Made by a program: the position numbers and the translations under genes
Shown: positions 1 to 10,875 of the stretch, one piece after another
Layout: the number at the start of each line of letters is the position of its first letter
Position numbering within the stretch: the stretch's first letter is position 1
DNA from: Apostichopus parvimensis
Taxonomy: Eukaryota > Echinodermata > Holothuroidea > Aspidochirotida > Stichopodidae
Direction: 5' to 3'
Assembly (NCBI GenBank): GCA_000934455.1
Contig: KN888908.1
Location: forward strand, 5,995 to 33,376
Length of the DNA stretch: 27,382 nucleotides
Notes under the pieces: generated by a model
Seen by the model: only the letters and a program-made list of their open reading frames with translations
Database searches by the model: none
What the model was told of the DNA's origin: nothing

Positions 1-436
1 CTCTCATTTGGACAACCAAAAAACCGGACAACCAAATATGAAGGCAAGGTTGTCCTAAGAACAACCTTAACGTTTTCTTAAAGATGAGCCCTGCTTTTCA
101 ATTGTCATCTGACATTTAATGTTATTATGTCTCTCTTACCCTTTCTCCTCGTAGACTACCATTATGGTCACACAGCTGAAAGGAAGAGAAATATTACTTT
201 CATGAGATTTTGAAATTCTATTGCATGAAAATATAATAAGGTGAAGCAAAACATATATATGCTAAAATGATATATCTTCACAGATATCGCAGTAAACTAT
301 TCCTGGCAGGTAAACACACATCTGCATTGAACACACTAAAGCCAATATAGGAGACAGACTCGTCTCTGTAAGATTCACCGACTTAATAACATACATCAGC
401 TTTATAGGGAAGACAACATTAGTTTTAAACCCGTCA

Positions 437-496
437 TCAAACAATGAGTGACGTCATCATACACTGAGTGACGTCATCAAACAATGGGCTACGTCA
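437..496. repeat. 20-bp tandem repeat carrying CRE-like TGACGTCA sites
   Basis: About three 20-bp units share the pattern ACGTCATCAaACAaTGaG. Perfect palindromic TGACGTCA octamers lie at 449-456 and 469-476, and a variant CTACGTCA lies at 489-496. TGACGTCA is the consensus site for CREB/ATF bZIP factors in animals. A regulatory role here is only an inference; it may be a simple duplicated sequence. Confidence 0.5.
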
Positions 497-1201
497 TAAT
501 AATGAACTTCTCACTGAGATGATCAGAAGGAGACCATGGAACGAGAAGATGACGAGAAGGGATAAGAGGGCAGTATTCAAAGATATAACTATTTATAAAA
601 TCCTTGTGGTTGAATCGATGGGATGTACAAACAATGCAAAATCTTGAATATCTCATGAAGCAGTTTGTTGGTTACCCCGTTCAACTTTGTCGTGTAACGT
701 GCGTATCTGTAGTTGCATTTTGTAGAAAATTGTTTATGAATAAATATTTCTATCCATGCTTTGATCCTTTAGCCAATTGAAACATTGCAGTATAAACACA
801 GTACACATTGCAATTATTTCTGCAATAAAATTACGTACATTATTTTCCCAATACATTGAGTTACTTTGAAATGAGTTTGTTCAAATACTATACATTATCC
901 ACTACATAAATTATTATACCCAAAACAATATACATGTATCAACAAGAAAACGCCTTGTAAAAGGTGAACCTATGTTATTTTATATAAGGCATTTCAAAAG
1001 TTGCCTCACTCTATGTTCCACGATAGGTACCAAAAATTTAGACCAGGAATGGGTGACGGTTTGTTAATTTGGGAATTATAAGTTTGTTATAGTAATCAAT
1101 ACGCTCTGTATTTTTCTCAGACGAACAGGCAGAAACTATGTGAGCTCTGCATTATCTCTTTATACTGACTGGATTTGGACAGGTTTGGGTTGCTCATGTA
1201 C

Positions 1202-1238
1202 GGTACTCTATAGAACTCTGTTCTGACTCGAGAGTACC
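1202..1238. other. Hairpin, 8-bp stem
   Basis: GGTACTCT (1202-1209) is the reverse complement of AGAGTACC (1231-1238), with a 21-nt loop. This is a modest palindrome that could arise by chance, and no function is assigned. Confidence 0.3.
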
Positions 1239-1659
1239 ATACTCGGACCAAGTATAGTCTCGGACTCAGAATAAGGTCGACTTTACTACATCGTGTTTCT
1301 TATGCTATATGATTGAGTTATATTGAATGGTTTCGGTAGAAAGCGTATTAATAGCTATAATATGGTCAGCTGATTCTCTTTCTATATTACTTTACTTATT
1401 GACAAATATGAGTTCATTTCCGCTATATAGCTTACATATTACTTGGCAATCTTGAACAGATGCATTTTGCAGTTGTATCGTTTCCATATATGTTTTAGTA
1501 ACCCTAGACATTTGTCGGTTGCGACTTCTGCTGGAAGGTCAATATATTACCCGAGAGGCAAACTGGGGGCGTGCCGTTACATGTAATATATTTATATAGT
1601 AAAGTCCTGTTACTCCGTGTACCCGCAACACAGAAGAGGGCACTTTGTCTATCCAAACG

Positions 1660-2340
1660 CAAACTGAACTGACACTGAAATTATTTCCTCGATTCTGATT
1701 GGCTCTCAGCGAGCCAATATGTTTACTTATATGTTTCCGTTAGTATAGGTTATAAGGCTACATACAACTAGTTGACATGTCAAGTCAAAAGACACAGACA
1801 TATCGTCAAATGCCCTTTTTTATGTACAATCACTGGCTGGCACACACTCGCTCGCCGTCTTCATGGCCTATCATGATACATTGACTGAATACATTTTGAA
1901 TTTATGATTATAAAACTAAAAAGTATCGCAACTCCGAATGTACACAAACACCTCGTACATATGTACAACGGCTACATGTATACAATTACAAATGAACTGT
2001 GTTTTATTGTGTTGTATAATATACACAGTACAATAGGCTACATTACATGTGTTGTGTAGAGCGGAGTCAAGCGAGTAAACAAACGATCGAGGACTGCCTA
2101 TAATGGGCGCAGTAGTTGGGAATAGTTGCTTCATTGTGTTAAGAACACTATATACTTTCTTCATATATACCTACCAAAAGTTCTGGAAAGTGGCTAATGT
2201 GAATGTCTTGAATTTGTTCATGTTGATCATACTGATATCGACAGAGTATGGAGGGATCCATGTTGAATACTAAAGTATATCACGTGCTCGCTGATAGCCA
2301 GTCAGAATTGAGGAAATAATTTCAGTGTCAATTCAGTTTG
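1660..2340. mobile_element. Candidate non-autonomous DNA transposon with 55-bp terminal inverted repeats
   Basis: The segment 1660-1714 and the reverse complement of 2286-2340 match almost base for base, with about five substitutions in 55 positions. Both begin CAAACTGAA and continue through TGACACTGAAATTATTTCCT. The 571-bp interior has no convincing protein, which suggests a MITE-like passenger of about 0.68 kb. No clean target-site duplication is visible next to the ends, so the superfamily cannot be named. Alternatives are an old element with eroded flanks or a simple inverted duplication. Confidence 0.6.
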
Positions 2341-2374
2341 GGAAAAAAAATTCGCCCAGGCCCTGGTGTCTTAT

Positions 2375-2733
2375 GCAAAACACGGGAAGTAACACGAATA
2401 TTTTCAATCCTTTTGTTCAGTTCTGACAGCTTCAGTATTTTGCCTTTATTAATATTTCTCATAATGCTGCCCTCTATTCATAGTGTTGTATGTACAGAGA
2501 GTGTTACCGAAAGGTTTCTTGAAAGTTACTTTTCCTAGCATGTTAAAGTGCATCAAATTGATGGAAATAACCTCAAAATAAAAAACTTATGCAATGTTAG
2601 CTTTCGTCAAGTGATTGCATATGTTTGCTTACCATGGTATCCGTACAACAGAACAACAAAGCGGGTTAGTAGAGCTACACATAGTTTCTTTCTACTTTCT
2701 AATTTATTCCCATTTAAAAAAGTACAACAATAG
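2375..2733 (+). repeat. Dispersed repeat, copy 1 of 3
   Basis: The block around 2608-2718, which includes the motif TACCATGGTATCCGTACAAC and ends in TCTAATTTATTCCCATTT, recurs at 8590-8765. A weaker match lies at 3231-3290. Similarity also covers the AAAACACGGGAAGTAACACGAATA part near 2378. No coding potential was recognised, and the family is not known to me. Confidence 0.55.
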
Positions 2734-3342
2734 CAATATAACGAATAGCAATATTATAGTAGGAACTATGAATCCGACCGCTTGTAATTAGCATCAGCAG
2801 GCGATGAGAATAGAAACAACTTCAGCCCAAGTCTATAAGGTGAAGCTAGTTATATAAAATAGGCAATAGGTCTGATTTAACTTCTGATGCTGGTTAAAAC
2901 GCAACACGGTTTCTCATGAGTTCAAGCATCTATCCAAATTATAATAATTCATCAAACTGATGAAAGCATTTGAGTGCTATTTGATATCGATTAAGTTGAT
3001 ATTGTAAACGAAACCAGCTATGTTAATGCTACATTCGTTAAGTTAGTCTTGTCATCCAACCATTGCTGTAAACGTATCATCCAGCTTCTCTAAAGGATAT
3101 AGTCTACTGCACATCTAAGATGCTTTTAACAAAATGCAGAAAGCAATATACGACACGGGCTTAGAATCTTTATATCCGTGACGCAGTATCTTGAAAACAT
3201 TCAGATTCATGTTCATGATCTTTTTCGCTAGTTCTTTGGTTGCCATGGTATCTAGACAACAGAACGAAGCAGTTTGATGATAGCCCCACATATTGACTGG
3301 TATTATGGTCTTGTTGTGTAAATGGGCGTGGAAAGGGATTTT
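2734..3342. other. Non-coding spacer with a weak third copy of the dispersed repeat
   Basis: Positions 3231-3290 share GGTTGCCATGGTATCTAGACAACAGAACGAAGC-like sequence with the repeats at 2608 and 8650. This spacer is otherwise AT-rich and without a recognisable gene. The open minus-strand frame over 3115-3477 crosses a poly(G) run and resembles nothing known. Confidence 0.4.
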
Positions 3343-3689
3343 ATCATAGCCACAGGCGTAGGAGGCGGAGGGGGGGGGGGGGCTGCAATCAAATAACTTT
3401 TGTGAACATTCGGGTAATATGCTGAGAATTTTTCGGGCACCTACTGAAAGAAATATAAATTGCAATGTATTTTTCAATGGTTAAACTGATATTATTATCA
3501 TCATTTTTATTATAACGACTTCCCCTATAATGGTCATAACACGGCAAATGATTGTATGTAATTGGAATGCTATGTAATAACTGACGCATGCCTATATGAT
3601 ATGTACATTAAGATGTTTAACTTTGGTTATATTTTTCGGGCAAGTCGTTGTAGCCCCCCTAAATCAAATTGGGCTCCTACGCCTATGAT
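3343..3689. mobile_element. Small foldback element with GGCGTAGGAG ends
   Basis: ATCATAG...AGGCGTAGGAG at 3343-3364 is mirrored by CTCCTACGCCTATGAT at 3674-3689, with a 5-nt insertion in the left copy. Inside, TTTTTCGGGCA-like sequence occurs near 3429 and again near 3632, and a run of 13 G lies at 3370-3382. This fits a MITE or foldback repeat of about 0.35 kb. No target duplication is certain. Confidence 0.4.
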
Positions 3690-3815
3690 CACAGCTCTAC
3701 CCAATCATCGGTAATGATTTACTCCACAGAGCGATTCACCAAATAGTCTTCAGTCTTCTTTCATTTTATCAATAAACGTTTCACCTCTTCTAAGAAAAGA
3801 AATCAAGAAATCAAG

Positions 3816-4298
3816 GTGCTAAGAGACCCACCTAGACTCCCGGGGCAACTGAACCAATCGGAGGAGTTCACTGATTCTTGGAATCAAGTGCTCCAACGGG
3901 CAGGCAGGACACTCCGTAGAATCTGGAGAGAAGAGTTATCCCGCCAAGCAAAAAGGCAACGGGAGAGATTTCTAGAAAAGAAATCAAGAGCCGAGACCGA
4001 CCTAGCTAGAGTCAACTATAGAAGCTCCTGAGGCAAACCGGCTACTGACAACCATCCTCCAAAAGTCAGCGAAAAAGGGAGGAATCCAGAGTATCGCGCC
4101 GACCAAAGGCAAACAACAGAAAGCAACCTTACAAAAGGTAGACGTAGGAGACCGCTCGATATAAAACGGCCCTTTTTAGGGCCACCAAATTTTCCAGAAA
4201 GAGCTACCTTCTTCTCCTTCAACATGCAAAATGTACTTTCTGTCTCTCTTCCTTTTTCCTCGTTATCTAAAACACGCAAATATATGTCCGATCAGTAA
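3816..4298 (+). pseudogene. Probable N-terminal part of the Penelope-like element ORF (decayed)
   Basis: Directly upstream of the reverse transcriptase remnant lie three overlapping open stretches in different frames. The first (3816-4031) reads as a charged helical segment around FTDSWNQVLQRAGRTLRRIW, followed by many Arg/Lys/Glu residues. The second continues in another frame from about 4012 to 4160 (STIEAPEANRLLTTILQKSA). The third runs from about 4147 to 4298. PLE proteins carry a poorly conserved, basic, helical N-terminal region before the RT, with a similar W..L pattern, so these stretches probably represent that region broken by frameshifts. Assignment rests on position, strand and composition, not on a diagnostic motif. 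The 5' boundary of the element is not visible. Confidence 0.45.
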
Positions 4299-4348
4299 AA
4301 GCTCCTAAAAGCTCCGAAAAATTCCGCATCACCAACAGGGAGCTATAG

Positions 4349-6167
4349 ACTACAAGTAGTCACTCAAAAGCCCAATGCCTTCGAGAAGCAGAAATACTAA
4401 AAAAGTTCGTAAAGAACCTATCAGATAGAAACATGTCCAATATAGAGTTTATTGCGCTGGGAAAAGGTCTGCAGTTCATAACAGCTCCAGAAAAACCTAA
4501 ACGAAGTGATCTTCTCAAGTCATTGAAAGACCTAAAAAGAAAAATGAGAATCCGCTTCATCATGCAAAACAAAAAGCAAAAAGGGTTTACAAAATTCCGT
4601 CTCCCCTCTACATGGTCACCTAACATGACCTTTAATAAAAACCTAGAGGACTACCTGGAAGCAACACAAACCGAAATGGCACGTGTTACTATCCAAAACG
4701 CCAATAGCAACACACACAAGGCGGAGCTTTTTGCACTAAATGCAATTAAAACGACCGCTCTATTATTGTCAAACCCTTCGATAAAGGTAGAGGCATTGCT
4801 TTAATGAATCACTCAGACTATCAAGCCGAAATTGAAAGGCAATTAGCTAGTCACCACTACGAAAAGTTAGAAAGTGATCTGACGTTTCAAACTAAAAGTT
4901 TAGTCCAGGAAACACTAAAAGAAATGTTCTTGGCAAAAGAAATCTATAAAAGCACCTTCGAGTACTTGTCACCATATAGCCACAAGATCCGCACACCGGT
5001 CATATATGTGCTACCAAAAATTCATAAAGCAACCCCGGCTAACTCAAAACTTTGCCGACAGACCGATAATAAGCGGAAACGGATCACCGACCGAAAAATA
5101 TCGGAATTTGTGGACTATTTCTTGCTTCCTATTGTATTAAAACAAAGCACCTATGTGAAAGACACAAATCACATTCTGAAAATTTTGGAAGCCACCCCGT
5201 TACCAAAAGCAGTAGTACTTGCTACACTCGATGTCGTGGCCATGTATACCAATACTCCCCAAGAGGAGGCATTAGATATATGTCAAGAAGTATATGAAAA
5301 GGCGGAAAAAAGCGAATATGGAATAAATAAAATATCTTCTATATCCATGCGCAAACTAATTGAACTTATTTTAACAAGAAACTGTTTCGAGTTCAATAAC
5401 CAATTCTATCTACAAAAGATCGGTTGCGCCATGGGTAAGCCAAGCCTCTCCGGATATCTGTGATATTGTCATGCATAGACTGGAAAACCAGATTTTACTG
5501 ACAGATAATAAAATTTTAAAATGGCTCCGCTATAGAGATGACATTCTATTGCTTTACGACGGTTCACCTCAGGAACTTGAACAACTAGTAAACAGGTTGA
5601 ATGAAATTCACCGCTTCTTAAAGTTTACGGTAGAAATATCACACACCGAGGTAACATACCTAGATTTGAAAATCTTCAAAGGTCCAAGGTTCGAAACCAA
5701 TAGGTTATTAGACACCAAAGTCTACACCAAACCCACGGAAACCTTCCAATACCTCGACAGAAACTCTGCACACCCACTTGCCACTTTTAAAGGCTTCATT
5801 AAAGGGGAAGTCTTACGATACGCACTTCTATGTAACAATGAGACTGATTTCTTACAGAAAAAGAATGCGTTCACAGAGAAACTGTTACTCCGTAACTATA
5901 AGAAAGAGGAAATTGCCTCAGCCACGAAAGGCATAAACTTTGAAAACCGTGGGCAATACCTCACTACCAAACCTAAACAAAAGGAACCACCACTGGTGTT
6001 CAAACTTACCTATACACCCCCATATCAAAACCACGCATTTGAAAAAAGCACTTTTAAAACATTGGCACTTAATCTCGCAAAACGCGGAATTATCCAAACT
6101 GTTTCCAAAAGAACCGATTCTAGCCTACAAGAGGGCCCAAAATCTCAAAGATTTACTTGTTAACTAA
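4349..6167 (+). pseudogene. Penelope-like retrotransposon reverse transcriptase, frameshifted remnant
   Basis: This is the RT of a Penelope-like element, which copies RNA into DNA for retrotransposition in the nucleus. Motifs appear in order: NLSDRNMSNIEF before a KGL motif (4415-4465); DKGRGIALMN (4780-4809); LPKIHK (5011-5028); DRPIISGNGSPTEK (5057-5098); motif A TLDVVAMYTN with the catalytic Asp (5224-5253); GCAMG motif B near 5425; motif C RYRDD (5528-5542); motif D TYLDLKIF (5654-5677); KPTETFQYLDRNSAHP (5729-5776); and the PLE-typical end LFPKEPILAYKRAQNLKDLLV (to 6164). No single frame holds them all. Frame changes occur at about 4748-4751, 5045-5056, 5094-5098, 5436-5446 and 6042-6047, and a TAG lies at 4346-4348. 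No GIY-YIG endonuclease domain follows; a TAA closes the frame right after DLLVN. The motifs A and C aspartates are present, but this copy cannot encode one intact protein unless the indels are sequencing errors. Confidence 0.92.
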
Positions 6168-6323
6168 AGGTTACATACTAACGAAGAATCAGCTGGCTCT
6201 CAAGGTTCACACGAAGCTCTTTTAGATGCTATTATAGCTGCACTATGAGTTCATAAAAACTCGTGCACAGAAAATAGATGCATTTTGAGAACGAGACGCC
6301 CAGGCCGAATATAAAATATTCAA

Positions 6324-6390
6324 AGGCTACTACTGATGAAGCTCCTCCTATAAAGTTTGAGAGCAGAAACCGGTCTAGTTGGTCATAAGA
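6324..6390 (+). ncRNA. Hammerhead-ribozyme-like motif downstream of the PLE (candidate, degenerate)
   Basis: CTGATGA (6333-6339) is followed by GCTC...GAGC (6341-6344/6361-6364, possible stem II), GAAAC (6366-6370) and then ACC...GGTC (6369-6371/6381-6384). This matches the order of a hammerhead core with a GTC cleavage triplet. PLEs are known to carry hammerhead motifs, so the location about 160 bp past the ORF supports the call. Against it, the bases closing stem II (A6340, A6365) do not pair and no convincing stem I is seen. It is either a dead relic or a coincidence. Confidence 0.35.
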
Positions 6391-6431
6391 ACCTACACTA
6401 GTCTCTCCTACTATTAACAGTACACTAAATT

Positions 6432-6493
6432 CACCTAATATAGGTGCAATTATGTTTCACCACGAGGAGCATGCTATAAGTTCATGTTCCTCG
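6432..6493 (+). other. Two adjacent hairpins in the PLE 3' region
   Basis: CACCTA/TAGGTG (6432-6437/6441-6446, loop ATA) is followed by an 11-bp stem CGAGGAGCATG/CATGTTCCTCG (6463-6473/6483-6493) with one G-T wobble and a 9-nt loop. They lie about 300 bp past the PLE ORF and may belong to its structured 3' untranslated region. The 3' end of the element could not be located. Confidence 0.4.
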
Positions 6494-6950
6494 GGCCCTC
6501 CCTTAAAAATACTTCAGGTTCTTGGCGACTACGTTGCGTTAGATAGTGTAAAACCGCCTACACCCCTTTCATTTTCCTTCATTTATATCAATCGCCAAAA
6601 TGTCCAGCATTTGTATTCTGGGAAACGGTGAGTCTGATGTTCACAAGCAATTTCGTTTATCTATGCTCTCCCCACACAAATGATAGGCAATGAAAACCAA
6701 TTTCTGATATGATTTTAAAACCATACAAAGAATAACAATGTTAAATCGCGCTGCTTCGCATCGGTCACCATCCGTTACATTACCAGTTCATCCTCATTTC
6801 TGACCTAGAAACTACAGGTATTTAATGTCCTATACACATTAGTGTATACGTGGAACCGTCGCAGAAACATTTACATTGATAAATTTGAGTTAATACTTGA
6901 GTAAGATTGAACTTAGAAGAAAGAGTAGCAAAAGTGGACTTTCTGTACTT

Positions 6951-7950
6951 TGTGCTGTTTTGTTACAATCTGCTGGTAACAAACTTGACCGTTAAAGGAA
7001 TGAGAAGAAAACATAATGTTACTTCAGTCTACCAGAGAAGATAAAAGTAAGTTTATTAACAAACAAATATCTATGACACTAAATTTATGGGACACAAAAT
7101 TGTCTAAATCTGGTTAAAGGACAAATAATTCACTACGGTAATCATGAGCAGTCACGTGATTGTGACAACATATCTAGATATCTTAGTTAGTTGCAGGGTA
7201 TCCAATAATTCTGCGAATATTTCACGGTTTGATCAATTGACAACCTATGATGTAATAGGCAGCTTTATTTAATGGAAGACCAACTTCTCCTAACACCAGA
7301 GAAAACGAAGAGAATGAACATAACCAGTGAAAACCAGAGAGCTTGCATCAAAGACAAATATGCAAGGGCTGCTACAGTAAGGTAGAAATAATCCAGATTC
7401 TTTCTCAATTCTATACTATCTACACTGGTTGCCAGTCAAGTATAAAATCATTTTTTTATGATATCTGTATTGGTCCACAAACGCCGCGGGAACGCCCCGT
7501 GTACCTGAGTAAATGCATTGTCCGATATGCCCATACCCGATTACTAAGCTCTAACGCTGCTAACTTGCTTCGTATCCAAAAGTGAATAACTGAAATGGGT
7601 AAAAGGCGCTTTGAATATTGCGGCCCCAATAACTAGACACTCGTGATATCATAGATCTAGCTAATTTTAAATATAGCCTAAAGACCGTCAATGTTAACTT
7701 GTTGATTAGCTTGTAATCTCTTTGTACAGCGCAGTTGAGTATTTTTTTTATTACTGGCGCTTTATAAGTGGTCTACCATACTATACTATACAGGGTCGGC
7801 TAAACGGACTGTTTTTACGACTGTTGTATGTGCCATGATGAACATTTGCCCCGAATGTAAATGAACATAAATAAGAACGATGCAACATGATTGACAACAT
7901 TGTACGGTTTCATATTTAATGTACATTGAGACGGTGAAGGTAAATGTTCA
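6951..7950. repeat. Diverged segmental duplication, copy A
   Basis: Several blocks align in order with copy B at 9081-9955: TTGTTACAATCTGCTGGTA (near 6960 and 9090), the stretch around TTAGTTGCAGG (near 7187 and 9345), GCAGCTTTATTTAAT (near 7260 and 9420), GCTGCTACAGTAAG (near 7368 and 9785), and CTAAACGGACTG through GACTGTTGTATGTG (near 7800 and 9812). Copy A holds about 400 bp (7383-7780) that copy B lacks. No protein is recognised in either copy. Confidence 0.65.
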
Positions 7951-8589
7951 GTGCATTCCTTTAGGTAAAGACATTATTAAATTAAAATATTTGTTATTAT
8001 CGTTGATTTCTACTACAGCTAAGTTTTGTTTCAGAAGAATAATATCAATGTTTCAGGAGGATGTAGTGGTATGTTAGAAACGTTATAAGCAGCGTCGGTT
8101 ATTGTTTCAAAGTCATACACGCTACTAATTCTACTAAATGTTGAAATGATGTGCTCGGTTGTTAATTATCATACCGATACTCGTGATGTACTTACAGACT
8201 TTTATCTCAAAAATATAATTAAAAGATGTGTATTTCTGTTCACTTCCAGATTTTAATAAGTTTGTTCCTACGTTTGGAACAAACGTGATACAAAAGTATA
8301 CGTGAGTCGTTCCTCTATTATTTGGCGCCCTCAACCCCCACAACATCCTAGACACTAATGATAAGCAATGATTGAGGCTGGAAGGTCCGGGTGTTGCAAT
8401 ATAATATCCTTAACAATTGAAGATAATTATCAAGATACAGTAAACAATTAGCCGATGGGAAATTATGAATATTTAAATCAGCTTTTCAGTTACCGACTAT
8501 ACCGTAGTTGGAACAACTCCACTCCAAGCCCTACCCCACCCCGGATCCTGACTCCTTCAAAATCGTCTAATGAATGTATTTTTGTGTCG
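7951..8589. other. AT-rich spacer between duplicated segments
   Basis: No gene or RNA was recognised. The short open frames here have biased, non-protein-like composition. Nothing else stands out. Confidence 0.5.
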
Positions 8590-8765
8590 ATTCAAAACAC
8601 GAGGGAAATAATACGAATATGTATCTTATGTTCATATTTTATCAAGTGATTGCATATGTTTTGGTTACCATGGTATCCGTACAACAGAAGAACGAAGCGG
8701 GTTAGTAGGGTTACATATACTACTACAGAGTTTCTTTCTATTTTCTAATTTATTCCCATTTTACA
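8590..8765 (+). repeat. Dispersed repeat, copy 2
   Basis: This block matches 2375-2733, including TTACCATGGTATCCGTACAA and TCTAATTTATTCCCATTT. A C12 run follows at 8778-8789. It lies just upstream of copy B of the larger duplication, so it may be part of the same ancestral segment. Confidence 0.6.
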
Positions 8766-9080
8766 CGAATATAAACTCCCCCCCCCCCCTCACAAAAAAA
8801 GAGTATTAGATCGGAATCCTTGAAATGTCAGTAATTAAAATAGCTCCACTTCCCTTCATATATACAAATGACCAAGATCATGGCAAGCATTACTATTCAG
8901 AAGAATATACCAGAGTTTATTAGTTTCAAATAAAAACAGACCCGTCCTTTCATTATATCTAAGCCTGCTTGGACCCATACACTTATGTGATCCTTCAAAA
9001 CCCTAGAAGCTTTTTATGGAACACGGTTAATTTATTAGCAAGATTCGATTCACAAGTAAGAATACCATAATGGATATTTG

Positions 9081-9955
9081 TGTTGTTTTTGTTACAATCT
9101 GCTGGTAGCAAACTTGGTTGTAAAAGGAAAGATAAGGACCTTGAAAACATAATGTTACTTTATTTCACCAAAATCACACCGGGTAAGTTGAGAGTAGGCA
9201 GAGAAATTAATGGTTTGGAAACAAACAAATAAAACATGACAATTAATTTGTGGGACACAGTATTGTCTGAATCTGATTAAACGATAAATACCTCAATAGT
9301 ATAAATAGCAGTCATGTGATTGAAACAACATATTTAGATCTCTTAATTAGTTGCAGGAGTATCCAGTTATGTGTGAATATTATATGGAATTGGTCAAAGA
9401 TATAACCTATTACTTAACATGCAGCTTTATTTAATTTTATTAAAACGTCTACCGGTACCCAGTGACTTAATTCTCAACATTATTTGAGTTAAACACTAAA
9501 AAAAGTGTAGAAACCATCTTAAAATAAGTTTTTAGATTCAAGTTCCACATACATCTGTTCCTATTACTAACTTCCAAATTTTCCCCATCACCATTCTGTG
9601 CATTTGACTAATTCGTAAAGTACCATAGAAATGGTTAAATTCAATTTGATTAGTAATTACTTGAAACAAGACCAACAATTTAAAGTAATACATCTGTTAG
9701 TGTTAAAATGATGCATGGAAGACCCACGTCTCACACCAACAGAAAAAATCTAAAAACCTAAACATGACCAGTTAAAACCAGGGAGCTGCTACAGTAAGAT
9801 ACAGGGTCAGTTAAACGGACTGATACGACTGTTGTATGTGTTATGATGAACAATTACACAGAAATTACAACAAACTTAACAAGACTTGTTCAACATGACG
9901 GTTTCATCTCAGAATAAACGTGAAGTTTATTGGATGCAAATTCACAACCTCGAAT
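9081..9955. repeat. Diverged segmental duplication, copy B
   Basis: This is the partner of 6951-7950, with the same block order and orientation. It carries about 270 bp (9440-9715) absent from copy A. Substitutions and indels are spread throughout, so the duplication is old. Confidence 0.65.
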
Positions 9956-10592
9956 ATTAGCAAACCTGTCCAAACGTAAATCTTTTAGCTATATTTATAT
10001 ATGTTAACAATATCAACGGTCTCAAACTGACATGGACATTGTACGGGTGTGTCAATATAGAAGTAAGCGTTGGGAGCGATGAATGAGATTCATTTAGACA
10101 ATGTTCGCACGCAATATTACATCCGCTCTCTCCACAACCACCCCCCACCCCTTGGAAGTAGGAGCGGGAAGATCTCTGAAAGTTCTTTCTTTAAATCGAA
10201 ACTTCTAATATTACCAGCAACACGTTAACTTTACAAATAATGTATCACTATGTTGATTTATTTACACTTATTGGGGACTGAAAACAGAGCTAGGGCAGCA
10301 TAACGCAAACAAGCTGACCAGACTTGCATCATGAGTAACAGCTGAATGAAAGGTGAACAATCTCTTTACCTGCCATTGTTCGGTTTGTAGATTCAGACGA
10401 CGATACTGGCCATAGTTGATAAAATTCCAAACTGATGAAAACATAAAAGAGAGATATGTAAATGATAAGTGCATACTTAATCTTAATTGGTCTGGAATGA
10501 AACCATCACTATATTCACCGGATTTATGTTGGCCCATGATGATAACTTCATATCAGCTGAGTAATCAATCTAGTTGATTCCTTAATTTTGAT
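9956..10592. other. Non-coding spacer
   Basis: A minus-strand open frame of 89 codons (10268-10537) has no recognisable domain or splice context. No RNA gene is seen. Confidence 0.45.
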
Positions 10593-10875
10593 CTTATCAG
10601 TTTACTATCATTATCATTTTAGTACAGTGTAGCTGATCAGTTTACAATCATGATATCTCAGAGAGATTACCGATCAGTTTACTATTATTATCATCTCGGT
10701 TTTATACCTGATCATTTTACAACCATTATCCTCTAAGTTATATAACCAATCAGGTTAGAAATGTTATCATCTCGGTTTTATACCTGATCAGTTTACAACC
10801 ATTATCCTCTTAGTTATATTGCCAATCAGGTTAGAATTGTTTATCATCTCTATACATATCTGATCAATTGTACAC
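10593..10875. repeat. Tandem repeat, 38-bp unit with 76-bp higher-order period
   Basis: Eight units begin near 10594, 10634, 10671, 10709, 10748, 10785, 10824 and 10861, each starting with a variant of TGATCAGTTTACAAYCATTA. The later units alternate: TGATCAGTTTACAACCATTA is followed by AATCAGGTTAGAAnTGTTAT, then the pair repeats. This gives a 76-bp higher-order repeat over 10709-10861. The last unit is partial. Confidence 0.85.

Larger units (their letters stand above)
1..1659. other. AT-rich non-coding stretch, no gene seen
   Basis: No reading frame longer than about 60 codons looks like a protein, and no RNA gene was recognised. It holds a small hairpin at 46-68 (8-bp stem AAGGTTGT/ACAACCTT, 7-nt loop), the TGACGTCA repeat at 437-496 and a hairpin at 1202-1238. 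The rest is undistinguished intergenic or intronic DNA. Confidence 0.6.

Noticed and set aside
2948..2980. CTGATGAAAGC...TGCT as a second hammerhead core
   Set aside because: No GAAA follows the stem, and it is far from the PLE ends.
3115..3477. 120-codon minus-strand open frame
   Set aside because: It crosses a G13 run and the foldback element, shows no domain and has no splice or start context worth trusting.
4016..4626. Minus-strand open frames of 87 and 88 codons opposite the PLE
   Set aside because: They are antisense shadows of the + strand PLE coding sequence.
10268..10537. 89-codon minus-strand open frame
   Set aside because: No recognisable motif, lies in AT-rich spacer and lacks support from neighbours.
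10593..10875. Regularly spaced repeats as a CRISPR array
   Set aside because: Units are contiguous, diverged and about 38 bp with no unique spacers, in a eukaryotic sequence.
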